From NCBI RefSeq assembly GCF_013450295.1, contig NZ_SKBR01000004.1:124001-188000 (forward strand): 64,000 nt of DNA, in the 5' to 3' direction. Shown here one piece after another: positions 25,973-34,692 of the stretch; position 1 is the first letter of the stretch; each line of letters opens with the position of its first letter. Under the pieces are notes generated by a model. It saw nothing but the letters and a program-made list of their open reading frames with translations, ran no database searches and was not told where the DNA came from. The stretch is from Streptomyces sp. AJS327 (GTDB taxonomy: Bacteria > Actinomycetota > Actinomycetes > Streptomycetales > Streptomycetaceae). Made by a program: the position numbers and the translations under genes.

Positions 25973-26805
25973 CCGCGTGTCTACGGCGAGCCCGCGATCG
26001 CCCGCACGAGCGAGCGTGTTCCGACGCCAAGTGTCCTTCCTCGCCGTCGCGTTCGCGTCACGCCCGGCGCGCGCTCTCGGGCGGCCTCCGCACGTGGCCC
26101 TCCCCGCCGCCAACTCTCCGCGTCTACCGGACTGTCGGGGTCATCTCCCGTACGGCGGACGCGTGCCGCTCCTTCCGGCTCCGGATCCTCCGTGAGGCTC
26201 TCCGACTCCCGGTCCGACTCCCACCCCTCCGGGAGGCGCCCCGGACGCGTGGGCGCGAACCCCGCTGGGACGGCACCGGGTCTGGTCGGCGGAGCGGTGT
26301 CCCATCCCTCGTCCCGGGCGCCGGTGGACGCCCCCATGACGCTTGCCTCGTGCTCCGGGTCCGCTCTCGTGCTCCGCGTCCGCTCGGCCCTCACCTCTGG
26401 CCTCTGGCCTCTCGCGGTGTAGCGTGCACCGGTCGGCTGCGGGATAACTCACGGTCTGGGTAACTTACGGGCCGGGCGGGCGAATTGGCTCGGTGCCGCC
26501 GGGCGCCGCGTTCGGGGCTCGGCGTTCGCCGCCGGGGGTTCCGGAGTCCGCGTTCCCGTGCGGCGCGGGCTCTGTTCTCGCGGGCGTTCCCCGGCGAGGC
26601 TCATCTGGGCGGTGCCTTCGCGTGGCGGTGCCGCCCGGTGTCGTGGATCGGGTTTGGTGGCACCGCTCGCGGGGTGCTGACACCCCTCGCGTGCGGGGCT
26701 TGGCTCGACACCAACTCAATGGGCATGTACGGGAGTTCGCGTGGCCGGGCGCGTCCCGCACCGGGCGGGCGCGGGCCGGGTGGACCGGCCGCGGACCGCG
26801 CGGTG
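25973..26805. other. Intergenic region, no gene seen
   Basis: About 830 bp between the precursor terminator and the winged-helix gene. Codon pattern is inconsistent in every frame and start sites are poor; several long frames overlap on both strands, as expected of GC-rich non-coding DNA. Confidence 0.5.
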
Positions 26806-27165
26806 TCAGGGGGTGCCGGACGCGCTCGCGTCGTCCTGGCCGGTGGTGTCCCGCGAGCCAGCGGCGCGCGCGGCGCCCGCGAGGGCTTCCAGCGCGGCGA
26901 GATGGGCGCCCAGCGCGTTCCGCCCGGTGAGGGTGAGCGAGACCCAGGTGCGGGGCCGCTTGCCCAGGTATCCCTTGCGTATGCTGACGTACCCGACGTT
27001 CTCCAGGGCGGTGAGGGTCTTGCTCAGCGTGGAGTCGGAGACCTGGCAGTAGTCGCGCACGGCGCTGAACTCGGCTTCCGCGCAGCCGGAGAGGAAGGAC
27101 GCCACCATCAGCCGCGTGGGGTGGTGGATCTCCTTGTCCAGGGCGGGGCTGCTCGCGGCGCTCAT
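26806..27165 (-). CDS. Winged-helix transcriptional regulator (HTH_27/MarR-like)
   Basis: 119 residues with a winged-helix fold: HHPTRLMVASFLSGC, recognition helix region CQVSDSTLSKTLTALENVGYV (residues 40-60) and wing KGYLGKRPRTWVSLT. Such small regulators usually sit next to a membrane protein, as here, and repress or sense its transcript. The start overlaps the stop of the membrane-protein gene by 4 bp. It is located inside the lanthipeptide locus and could regulate the precursors, but that is inferred. Confidence 0.82.
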   Translation of the reverse strand: MSAASSPALDKEIHHPTRLMVASFLSGCAEAEFSAVRDYCQVSDSTLSKTLTALENVGYVSIRKGYLGKRPRTWVSLTLTGRNALGAHLAALEALAGAARAAGSRDTTGQDDASASGTP

Positions 27166-27629
27166 GCCGCGGCCGCCAGGTTCCGGGACCGACGCTGGGC
27201 CGAACTGACCCAGATCAGCAGCCCGTTGGTGATGCCGAAGGCGACGAGCCAGCCCTGGGCGCCGTACGGGAACAGCACGATCGTGGCGGCGACGAACGGC
27301 AGCAGCGGTGTGAGCCACCGGCGCCAGGCGGGGCCGTCGGCCTGCTGGGGGAACCAGGGAGCCACGCCCGAACGGCGTTGCACGATCCAGATGACGCTGA
27401 CGAAGGCGAGGGCGCACAGCGCGCTGCCCGCCAGGATCAGGCCCTTCGCGTCGTGCGACGGGGCGATGCCCAGGCCGCTGACCCCGGCCGCGCACAGCAG
27501 CCCGAGCGCCGGTGGGTACCAGACGGGTGCCGGGTGCGGGCGCTCGGCCGCGTTCCGCGCGGCTTCCGCGCCGCGCAGGGCGGCCGCGGCGTCGTCCGGT
27601 CCGGGCTGGGTCGTGTCGGTGTGGTTCAT
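27162..27629 (-). CDS. Integral membrane protein, partner of the winged-helix regulator
   Basis: 155 residues from the ATG at 27629 (MNHTDTTQPG). A soluble N-terminal ~40 residues is followed by four hydrophobic segments (about 45-65, 70-88, 112-128, 130-146) and a basic, alanine-rich C-terminus. The family was not recognised; the pairing with an HTH_27-type regulator is common in Streptomyces. It is coupled by a 4-bp overlap. Confidence 0.75.
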   Translation of the reverse strand: MNHTDTTQPGPDDAAAALRGAEAARNAAERPHPAPVWYPPALGLLCAAGVSGLGIAPSHDAKGLILAGSALCALAFVSVIWIVQRRSGVAPWFPQQADGPAWRRWLTPLLPFVAATIVLFPYGAQGWLVAFGITNGLLIWVSSAQRRSRNLAAAA

Positions 27630-28027
27630 CGAGTCCTCCAGCTCTCTCGTTTCCGGGAAGCTAACGAGTTCCAGTCTGGCATCTACTTTCCAGTGCGGCA
27701 AGTAGTTGCTGGGTGCTCATTTTCTTTCCGGTCGGAAGCCGGTGTGCCCCGCAGGCCCCGTCCCCGGCCAGCCGGTGCGTCAGGTGTCGAACCCGTGCCA
27801 CGGGTGCCGAGCGGGTGCGACAGGCGGGCGAGTGCGTCAGGCGTCGAGCCGTGGTGTCGGGCCGTGGTGTCGGGCCGTGGTGTCGGGCGTGGAGCCGTGG
27901 TGTCGGGCGTCGGGCGGGTGCGTCGGGCGGCGGCAGGGTGCTGGGTCGGTGCGTCAGGTGTGGAGCGCGGGTTGGGCGGGCCTCGGCGGGGTGGGGGAGG
28001 AGGGGGCGGCTTCCGGGTCCGGATAGC
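27630..28027. repeat. Gap with 13-bp tandem repeat
   Basis: Non-coding gap. GCCGTGGTGTCGG is repeated three times in tandem (27848-27886) and again at 27894-27906, amid related GCGTCGGGCGG words. Nothing else was recognised. Confidence 0.7.
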
Positions 28028-28062
28028 CAAAAGCCCCTCCGGAAGGCGTGTCCGGAAGGGCT
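28028..28062 (-). terminator. Terminator of the 112-residue protein gene
   Basis: On the minus strand AGCCCTTCCGGA … TCCGGAGGGGCT forms a 12-bp stem with a short loop followed by TTTTGG, 50 bp after the stop of the gene ending at 28112. Confidence 0.75.
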
Positions 28063-28111
28063 CGCGGCGGCTGTGGCGTCCCCGTCGTGCGTGTGCACGG
28101 CGCGGACGGGC

Positions 28112-28450
28112 TCACGTGAGTTCGGCCTGCTTGCTCTGGGCCTCCTTGGCCTGCTTGGCGTCCATGACCAGTTCCTTGGCGGTGGCCAGGCCGACGCCGG
28201 GGAGGGCCTTGCGGACGGCGGCGATCGCGTGGACCTCCTGCTTGACCACGTCGACGTTGGCCTGCTCCAGGGTCTCCAGCGTCCAGCGGACCTGCGGGTC
28301 CTGGGCCTCGAAGCTCTCCAGGATCTCCACGGCGCGGCGCAGGCCCGGCGCCTCCTCCTCGCTCGCCTCGGCCAGCGCGGCGCGCACGGCGTCCCGCGCG
28401 TCGTCCAGGTCGTTCAGCGGGATGAGGTGGGCTTCCTTCTTCGCGAACAT
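28112..28450 (-). CDS. Small helical protein of unknown function
   Basis: 112 residues with GAGAGGAAGG upstream of the ATG at 28450. Predicted all-helical and acidic, with Ala/Glu-rich amphipathic helices and a lysine/glutamine-rich C-terminus (ELVMDAKQAKEAQSKQAELT). There is no signal peptide, membrane segment or known motif. It has its own terminator and faces the small membrane peptide gene divergently, so it may share the regulatory region at 28.5-28.7 kb. I do not recognise it. Confidence 0.75.
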   Translation of the reverse strand: MFAKKEAHLIPLNDLDDARDAVRAALAEASEEEAPGLRRAVEILESFEAQDPQVRWTLETLEQANVDVVKQEVHAIAAVRKALPGVGLATAKELVMDAKQAKEAQSKQAELT

Positions 28451-28621
28451 GGCAGAACCTTCCTCTCGGTTTCGGTTGACCGTCAACAACCGGCGTGGGT
28501 AGCTGAATCCGGAAACTCTCCGGGGTACGCCTCGTCGATGGCGGCTCCGCCACGCTACAGCGCCGCCGCTGACGCCGTCACCCTCTCCGATGTCCAGGGG
28601 GGTGGTTTCCCTAACCTTCAC

Positions 28622-28645
28622 GCCGTCCCGGGTGAGCCAATGTAT
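28622..28645 (+). promoter_or_regulatory. GCCGTCC-CGGGTGAGCCAAT promoter element, copy 2
   Basis: Reads GCCGTCCCGGGTGAGCCAAT followed by GTATGG; it matches 22962-22990 over about 20 bases plus TATGG. It lies 130 bp before the GTG of the 58-residue peptide. Confidence 0.5.
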
Positions 28646-28774
28646 GGCGACTGGAGGGTGTCTGTGCAGGTCACAGGGGTGTACCCAAAGAAGCGGCTTA
28701 GTTTTCCCCGGGCCTGTGTGCTGGACTGTCAATGTCGGAACACCGCCGGTCCAATTGAGTTGGGGGAGCAATAA

Positions 28775-28951
28775 GTGATTCCTGAGATGGAAACCGGAAC
28801 AAACGTCAAGGCTTCTCGTGACGGCTTGCTGACGCTCGCCGGTGCCGCGGTTCTCACGGTCGTGGCGACTTCCGCCAAGTCCCGGCTGCCGCTGCGGCTG
28901 GCGGCACGGCACTTCACGAACCAGCAGGCGCGCAAGCAGTTCTCCGCGTGA
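28775..28951 (+). CDS. 58-residue single-span membrane peptide
   Basis: Starts at a GTG with GGGGGAG at the right distance; the ATG four codons later lacks a site. Hydrophilic N-terminus, one membrane span LLTLAGAAVLTVVATSA, then a basic tail SRLPLRLAARHFTNQQARKQ. The size and topology suit a small immunity or accessory protein. It shares its upstream element with the precursor array and is followed by a strong terminator, so it is an independent transcript likely coregulated with the precursors. Family unknown. Confidence 0.6.
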   Translation: MIPEMETGTNVKASRDGLLTLAGAAVLTVVATSAKSRLPLRLAARHFTNQQARKQFSA

Positions 28952-28991
28952 CGCGTATGGCGCGGTCCGCTATACGGAGAGCGGTGGAAGA

Positions 28992-29026
28992 AAGACGCCC
29001 GGCCGGGGTTTTCGGCCGGGCGTCTT
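28992..29026 (+). terminator. Strong terminator
   Basis: AAGACGCCCGGCC pairs with GGCCGGGCGTCTT over 13 bp with a GGGGTTTTC loop, 40 bp after the 58-residue peptide gene. Confidence 0.85.
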
Positions 29027-29403
29027 CGTGTTGACGGGCCCGGGGTGAGCGTCCCGCACCGGGGTCGGTGAACGGTGTGTGTGGGGAGTGTGGACGGTGC
29101 GGTGTGGAATTCCCGCACACGTTTACGGTGTTGAGCTGCCCGACGTTCCGGAAGTGCTAGGTGTGGGGGGCAACCGGGGCTCCCGTGGGCGGATCGCGAC
29201 CCGGGCGGAGGCCCCGGGGTGGTGGGCCGACCAAGCAAGCAAACCGGCGCGTAAGTTGGGCCACCGGACCGACGTGCTGGCCGAAGTGCCAGGCCACAGC
29301 GGTCTGTTCAGCGTGGGGGCGGTCTCCGCCGCCCGAGTAACGGATGCGCCAACTCCCCGGCCGGGGGCCGCTGGAGCGCCGGACGCGGCTAGGGTCCTGA
29401 GTT
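29027..29403. other. Upstream region of the ABC/modification operon
   Basis: About 380 bp with no supported gene. It must hold the promoter of the 29404-34312 operon, but no clear -35/-10 pair or repeat was recognised. Confidence 0.4.
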
Positions 29404-30306
29404 ATGTCGTTCACTTCAGCGGCGTCACCGGCCGTGGCGCCTTCCAGGGGAAATGCCGCTACGGCGATCAGTATTCGTGATCTCCGTATGCGATACGGGG
29501 ACAAGGACGTACTGCGCGGTGTCGATCTCGATGTGCGACACGGAGAGGTATTGGCGCTCCTCGGGCCGAACGGCGCGGGAAAGAGCACCACGATCGAGAT
29601 TCTTGAGGGATTCCGGCACCGCTCGGACGGCGAGGTCAGTGTGCTGGGTAGCGATCCGGAGCGGACCGACGACGCGTGGCGGTCCCGGATCGGCATCGTG
29701 ATGCAGTCCTGGCGGGACCACGCCCGGTGGCGGGTGGGCGAACTCCTGGAGCACTTCGCCCGGTTCTACCCGCGGCCGCACGACCCGGCCGAACTGCTCG
29801 CCGCCGTCGGGCTGACCGAGCAGGCAGGGCAGGAGTGCCAGCGGCTCTCGGGCGGCCAGCGGCGGCGGCTGGACGTGGCGCTCGGCATCGTCGGCCGCCC
29901 CGAGCTGCTGTTCCTGGACGAGCCGACGACCGGCTTCGACCCGGAGGCGCGGCGGGAGTTCCACGAGCTGATCCAGCGGCTGAGCACCGAGGAGGGCATG
30001 ACCGTCCTGCTCACCACCCACGATCTGGCCGAGGCGGAGAAGCTGGCCGACCGCATCGCCATCCTGGTGGCCGGGGAGGTCGTGGCGCACGGCTCGATGT
30101 CGGCGCTGGCCTCCGGGCTGCGGAGCGACGCCGAGGTGCGCTGGGTCGAGGGCGGCGAGCGGCGCACCGAGGTCACCGAGGACCCCTCCCGGCTCGTCTG
30201 GGAGCTGCACCAGCGCCTCGCCGGTCCGATCCCCGAACTGGAGGTGCGCCGCCCGACGTTGGAGGACACCTATCTGGGCCTGCTGAGCCGGGAGGGAGCA
30301 CGATGA
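29404..30306 (+). CDS. ABC transporter ATP-binding protein (ABC-2 type)
   Basis: 300 residues. Walker A GPNGAGKST (about 54-62), signature LSGGQRRRLDVA (about 148-159), Walker B LLFLDEPTTG and switch TTHDLAEAEK. The DrrA-like C-terminal domain (about 225-300) fits drug or lipid efflux. It overlaps the permease gene by 4 bp. As the first gene of the five-gene operon with the reductase, decarboxylase and LanX-like protein, it is the probable exporter or self-protection pump of the lanthipeptide. The start at 29404 lacks a strong ribosome site; the alternative start is not clear. Confidence 0.88.
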   Translation: MSFTSAASPAVAPSRGNAATAISIRDLRMRYGDKDVLRGVDLDVRHGEVLALLGPNGAGKSTTIEILEGFRHRSDGEVSVLGSDPERTDDAWRSRIGIVMQSWRDHARWRVGELLEHFARFYPRPHDPAELLAAVGLTEQAGQECQRLSGGQRRRLDVALGIVGRPELLFLDEPTTGFDPEARREFHELIQRLSTEEGMTVLLTTHDLAEAEKLADRIAILVAGEVVAHGSMSALASGLRSDAEVRWVEGGERRTEVTEDPSRLVWELHQRLAGPIPELEVRRPTLEDTYLGLLSREGAR

Positions 30307-31148
30307 ACCAGCGGATCCTCGCCACCGGCGTGCGTCGCGGACAGACCGAACTGCGCCAACTGCTGCGCACACCCCGCGAGTACCTCTCGCAACTGAGCAA
30401 CCCCGTCATCTTCGTCGCGACCGCCTCCATGCAGTCCTCGCGGGTCGCGGACGGCGCGGTCGAGCTGTCCAGCATCATCGTCGCGGGCGGCGTCGCCTCG
30501 ATGCTGGTGCTCACGGCGCTCATCTGGCTGCCCCAGCAGCTCGCCAACGAACGGGAGGACGGCACCCTCCTGCGCCTGCGCGGAGTGCCGCACGGCCCCG
30601 CGGTGTACGTCATCGCCAAGACCGTGATGGTGGTGGCCATCTCGCTCGGCTGCGCGCTGCTGGCGCTGTTCGGCGGCGCCCTGGTGACCGGTTCGGGACT
30701 TCCCGGCTCGCTCACCCAGTGGCTCACGCTCCTGTGGGTGCTGCTCCTGGGCCTGGTGGCGATGACGCTGCTGGGCGCGGCGATCGGCGCGATCCTGCCG
30801 AACCCGCGGGAGGCGCTGGCGGCGCTGATGCTGCCCGTCGTCGGACTGCTGTTCATCTCCGGGGTGTTCTTCCCGGCGTCGGTGATGCCGCGCTGGCTCC
30901 AGATCGTCGGGGAGGTCTTCCCGCTCAAGTGGATCGCGCAGGGCGTCCGTTCGGCGATGCTGCCGGACTCTGCGGTCGTCGCGGAGACCAGCGGCAGCTG
31001 GCAGCACCTGGAGACCGCGGGCGTGTTGGGCGTCTGGATCGTCCTCGGCCTGCTGCTGGCACCCCGTTTGCTGCGCCGCTCGGCGCGCCGGCAGTCCGGC
31101 AGCCGCCTCGCGGCCAGGCGGGAGGCGGCCTCCCAGCGCGCCTACTGA
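30303..31148 (+). CDS. ABC-2 type permease
   Basis: 281 residues with six membrane segments. It has the ABC-2 features: an N-terminal cytosolic amphipathic helix (RRGQTELRQLLRTPREYLSQ), a loop ANEREDGTLLRLRG after span 2, and GVFFPASVMPRWLQIVGEVFPLKWI near the end. It pairs with the upstream ATPase. The C-terminus is basic. Gene order suggests export of, or immunity to, the lanthipeptide. Confidence 0.88.
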   Translation: MNQRILATGVRRGQTELRQLLRTPREYLSQLSNPVIFVATASMQSSRVADGAVELSSIIVAGGVASMLVLTALIWLPQQLANEREDGTLLRLRGVPHGPAVYVIAKTVMVVAISLGCALLALFGGALVTGSGLPGSLTQWLTLLWVLLLGLVAMTLLGAAIGAILPNPREALAALMLPVVGLLFISGVFFPASVMPRWLQIVGEVFPLKWIAQGVRSAMLPDSAVVAETSGSWQHLETAGVLGVWIVLGLLLAPRLLRRSARRQSGSRLAARREAASQRAY

Positions 31149-31315
31149 ACCACCGTGCTACCGGAGGGTGCCCGGCGCCCCCCGCCCGGCGCGTACCGCA
31201 CCACCGTCCGAACCCGAACTTCCGGCGCCGCGGCCGCTGTTCGTCGCGCCCGGCGACCGGGTACGGCGCGCCCGCGCCCGTACTCACCGACTCTCTCTTC
31301 CGATTGGTGGATCCC

Positions 31316-32299
31316 GTGGAATCCGTGAACAAGACCAGCCTCATGTATCCGGTCCAGCCGTCGTCCGTCGGACAGGTGCTGCCCTTCGCCCGGCTCCTCC
31401 AGCAGCGCGGCAGCGGCCGCCTGTGGACCGGCCAGACCCTCCGCATCGACCCGCACCAGCTCTTCGCCGCGCTCTCCGGCATGGGGATCCGGATCCCGAT
31501 GGGCACCGCCGTGAGCCTCGCCCCGCTGCGGCACCCCTTCGACGCGGCGCTCCAGGCCCGCTCTGTGGCCACCCTCACCGGCGCCCCGTACGTCGCCGGA
31601 TTCGGGCCCGGCGCCCGGGAGTTCCAGGAGTCGATCATGGCTGAGGCGTACGCCAGGCCGGGCACCGCGATGCGCGAGTACCTGACGGTCATGCGGTCCC
31701 TGCTGGAGGGCGAGACGCTGGAGTTCCGGGGCGAGTACCACGCCGTGGACGGCGGGTTGCAGCCCGCGCGGACCCCGCCGGTCGAGGTCGGCGCGGGGGT
31801 GCTGCGTCCGAGGATGGCGCGGATCGCGGGCGCCACCGCCGACGTGGCGATCACCTGGATGACGCCGGTGGACTACATCGCCAACACGCTGCGCCCGGCG
31901 CTGGCGGAGGGGGCGGCGGAGGCGGGTCGGAAGGCGCCGCGCGTGGTGACCGTGGTGCACGTCGCGGTGGACCGGCCGGGGCGGGACATCTACCAGATGG
32001 CGCTCACCGGCGCCGGTACCCACCTCAGCTTCGACCACTACACCGACATGCTGCGGCGCGGTGGCGTCGAGGCGTACGCGGACGACCCACAGGCCGGGGC
32101 GCGGGCGCTGGTCGACTCGGGGACCTTCGTCGCCGGTTCGCCGGACGAGATCGCGCGGGAGCTGAACCGCTACCGGGAGGCGGGAGTTGACGAGGTGGTG
32201 CTCAACCCGGCGTCGATCATGCTGAGCACCCAGAGTCTGGGCACCGCGATGCGCGATGTTCAGGAGATCTTCGAGGCGGTGGACCGGAACGATGGCTGA
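31316..32299 (+). CDS. LLM-class (F420-type) reductase, LxmJ-like
   Basis: About 327 residues of the luciferase-like monooxygenase / F420 reductase TIM barrel: RIPMGTAVSLAPLRHPFDAALQARSVATLT, GFGPGAREFQ, and ITWMTPVDYI further on. In lexapeptide-type class V clusters an F420H2-dependent member (LxmJ) reduces Dha to D-Ala; the neighbours (decarboxylase, LanX-like) support the same role. The start is uncertain: GTGs at 31307, 31316 and 31325 are all in frame, and GGTGGATCCC before 31316 is the best ribosome site. The stop overlaps the next start by 8 bp. Confidence 0.8.
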   Translation: MESVNKTSLMYPVQPSSVGQVLPFARLLQQRGSGRLWTGQTLRIDPHQLFAALSGMGIRIPMGTAVSLAPLRHPFDAALQARSVATLTGAPYVAGFGPGAREFQESIMAEAYARPGTAMREYLTVMRSLLEGETLEFRGEYHAVDGGLQPARTPPVEVGAGVLRPRMARIAGATADVAITWMTPVDYIANTLRPALAEGAAEAGRKAPRVVTVVHVAVDRPGRDIYQMALTGAGTHLSFDHYTDMLRRGGVEAYADDPQAGARALVDSGTFVAGSPDEIARELNRYREAGVDEVVLNPASIMLSTQSLGTAMRDVQEIFEAVDRNDG

Positions 32300-33212
32300 G
32301 CACACCGAGGACGGACCTGCCCCGCGCCCCGGCGCGGACGGCGGCGTGCCCGAGGCGAGCGACGCGCTCGGCTCGACGGACGGCCAGCACACCGGAGTTG
32401 AGGCCCCACAGGACTCGTCCCGGGACGCCGCACCGGACTCCGCTCGGGCTGCCGGGCAGGAGGACGACCGGGCGGCCGACCGGGAGGCGGCGGGAACTGA
32501 CGGCACCACTACCGGAGTTCCGGGCGTTCCCGCGCTCGGTGCCCGTAAGTTGCTGTACTTCGGTACCGGTTCGATCGGCGTGATGTTCATGCCGATGTGG
32601 GTCAGCTGGCTGCGCTCCGCCTACCCCGAACTGACGGTGCGGACGGTGGTGACGCGTTCCGCCGAGCGCTTCGTGACCCGTTCCGCCGTGACCGCCTTCG
32701 CGGGCGGCCAGGTCCTCCAGGACGTGTGGCCGGACCACGACGAGCCCGAGACCGGCGCCAAACACGTCGAGTTGGCGCACTGGCCGGACGCGGTCGTGGT
32801 GTACCCGGCGAGTTTCCACTTCGTCAGCAGGCTGGCGCTGGGCGTCGCGGACACCCCGATGCTGCTGGCCCTCCAGTGCACCAGGGCCCCCGTGGTCGTC
32901 GCCCCGGCGCTGCCCCCCGGCGGGTACGAGTCCCCCGCCTTCCAGCGGCACCTGGAGACCCTCAAGGAGCGCCCGAACGTCGCCGTGGTGCCGCCGCTGC
33001 CCGGCGTCAGCCTCACGACCGGCCGGAACGACGCCTCGGTGGTGCCGGACCTCAACCTGGTTGTCCCGGTGCTGGAGCGGCTGCGCGCCTCCCTCGCGGC
33101 GGAGGCCGCCACGTCCGCCAACAACACCGGCGGCGCACCGAGTTCGCCCTCCGCCGGGTCCCGTGGTTCCGACGGTTCCGGCGCGGAAGGCACCGGGCGG
33201 GATGCCGTATGA
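32292..33212 (+). CDS. Flavoprotein Cys decarboxylase, LanD/TvaF/CypD-like
   Basis: 306 residues. The first ~80 are a disordered acidic/Ala-rich extension, unusual for the family. Then comes the HFCD fold: LLYFGTGSIGVMFMPMWVSWLR, a catalytic-type His in KHVELAHWPDAVVVYPASF, and the LALQCTRAPVVVAPALPPGGY loop. Such FMN enzymes oxidatively decarboxylate a C-terminal Cys to the enethiol used in AviCys/AviMeCys. That agrees with the C-terminal Cys of precursors 1-4, 7 and 8. The gene overlaps both neighbours (8 bp and 4 bp). Confidence 0.85.
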   Translation: MAEHTEDGPAPRPGADGGVPEASDALGSTDGQHTGVEAPQDSSRDAAPDSARAAGQEDDRAADREAAGTDGTTTGVPGVPALGARKLLYFGTGSIGVMFMPMWVSWLRSAYPELTVRTVVTRSAERFVTRSAVTAFAGGQVLQDVWPDHDEPETGAKHVELAHWPDAVVVYPASFHFVSRLALGVADTPMLLALQCTRAPVVVAPALPPGGYESPAFQRHLETLKERPNVAVVPPLPGVSLTTGRNDASVVPDLNLVVPVLERLRASLAAEAATSANNTGGAPSSPSAGSRGSDGSGAEGTGRDAV

Positions 33213-34312
33213 CGACGTTCGCCGAACCGCCCGTCGTCGAGTTCGCGACCGGCTTCCAGACCACCGCCGTCTACCGAACGGACCTGGGGTACACGCACGT
33301 TCGCGGCCCGGGTGAGGACCGGCCCACGCCGCTCAGCGTCCCGGACGCGCCGGTGCGCTCCGCGCTCGCCGCGCTGGCCGGCGACGGACTGCGGCTCGCC
33401 CTGCCCGAGGCGCGGGACGGCGTCCTGCACTACCGGGCCACCGGCCGGTACAACGCCGCCCGGCTCTCCGTCGAGGTGGACAGCGGCCTCGACCCCGCGC
33501 ACGGGGTCGGCGCGGTGCGCGGCCTCGGCCGTACCCTGCGGCGGCTGCACACCCACGTGCCGGTCAGCCTCGTGGCGTCCGGGCCGCCCGGGCCCGCGCG
33601 GCTCGCCGCCTGGATGCGCTCCGGCACCGGGCCCCGGGGCGCCGCGCGGCTGCACACCATCGCCAGCCGCTATCTCGGCAGCGACCGCTGGGATCGGGTG
33701 CTCCACTGGTGCGCGCGGCTGGAGAGCGGCGCCCAACGGCCGGACGGGGACGTGTTCCTGCACGGCGGACCCGGACTCGGCGCGGTCGTCGTGGGGACCG
33801 GACCCGAGGACGGAACCCTGTTCGTCGGTGAGGAGGTCAGCCGGGGACCCGCGGGCTTCGATCTCGGTTGGACCCTGGGCGAGTTCGTGGAGTGGCGGGC
33901 GACGATCGACCGGCCCGGCGGCCCCGGCCTCGATCCGGAGATCCACGCCTCCGCCCTGACCGCTCTGCTCGACGGCTACACCGCCCACCCGGACGGCGAG
34001 CGGTCGTCCCAACCGACGGTCGCGGGCGGTCAGTTCGCCAACTCGGCCACGCAGCAAGGGGCCTTGACCGACTCCCCGTCCGCACCGGGCGAGTTCGAGG
34101 CGGGGGCCGTCGGCGCCGCCGCGTTCGGCAGGGCCGGACTGCCCGAGCAGACCGAGGTGACCCGGGGTGCCGCACTGCGGATCTTCACGCACGCCCACGA
34201 CTTCGCCGCGTACATGGGCTGGCACACCGAACTGCTCGACTTCGTGGCGCAGGTGATCGAGCTGGTGGACGCGGAGGCCGCCGGAGCGCCGCCCCTCACC
34301 CCGCCCCGGTGA
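33209..34312 (+). CDS. Degenerate kinase-fold protein, LanX/TvaE-like (putative phospho-Ser/Thr lyase)
   Basis: 367 residues. The C-terminal lobe follows an aminoglycoside-phosphotransferase pattern (LRRLHTHVP; VFLHGGPGLGAVVV; GFDLGWTLGEFVEW), but the catalytic Asp of HGD is replaced by Gly and the metal-site Asp is gone, so it should not phosphorylate. In thioviridamide and class V loci the gene beside the decarboxylase (TvaE/LanX) has this character and is proposed to act in elimination. The start overlaps the decarboxylase by 4 bp. A Ser/Pro/Gly-rich insert (about 265-310) breaks the fold. Last gene of the operon. Confidence 0.7.
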   Translation: MTTFAEPPVVEFATGFQTTAVYRTDLGYTHVRGPGEDRPTPLSVPDAPVRSALAALAGDGLRLALPEARDGVLHYRATGRYNAARLSVEVDSGLDPAHGVGAVRGLGRTLRRLHTHVPVSLVASGPPGPARLAAWMRSGTGPRGAARLHTIASRYLGSDRWDRVLHWCARLESGAQRPDGDVFLHGGPGLGAVVVGTGPEDGTLFVGEEVSRGPAGFDLGWTLGEFVEWRATIDRPGGPGLDPEIHASALTALLDGYTAHPDGERSSQPTVAGGQFANSATQQGALTDSPSAPGEFEAGAVGAAAFGRAGLPEQTEVTRGAALRIFTHAHDFAAYMGWHTELLDFVAQVIELVDAEAAGAPPLTPPR

Positions 34313-34692
34313 CCCGCCCCGCCCGCCTGACCACACGGGCCTCCCGCCTTCCCCGCGCGGGCCGCCCGGGCGATGGGCCACTCGCTCCCCACCGGCCACC
34401 CTCCGGTCCCGGCGCTCCGCCTCCCGGCCCGCCGCTCCGGGTCCCGTCCTCCCCGGCCGTCCGTCCTCCGACCGTCCGCGCTCCGGCCGTTCGTGGGGTC
34501 CTCGGGTCAACGGGCCAAGACGGTCAGCACTGGTCCGAGGGATGCGGCGACAAGCCACCCGGGTTACCTTGACGGCCGGTGACGCGCTTCTCCGGCGGAC
34601 GTCCGCCCTGATGAGCGGCGCCGCCCGGGCCGCGGCACCGGCCGGACGAAACGGCAGCCGTACGAGACGCAGTCGAGGCCGAGGAGGTCCCC
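34313..34692. other. Intergenic region, no gene seen
   Basis: 380 bp of G+C-rich DNA with Arg/Pro-rich accidental frames. It holds the promoter of the SdpI-family gene; no box was identified with confidence. Confidence 0.45.
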
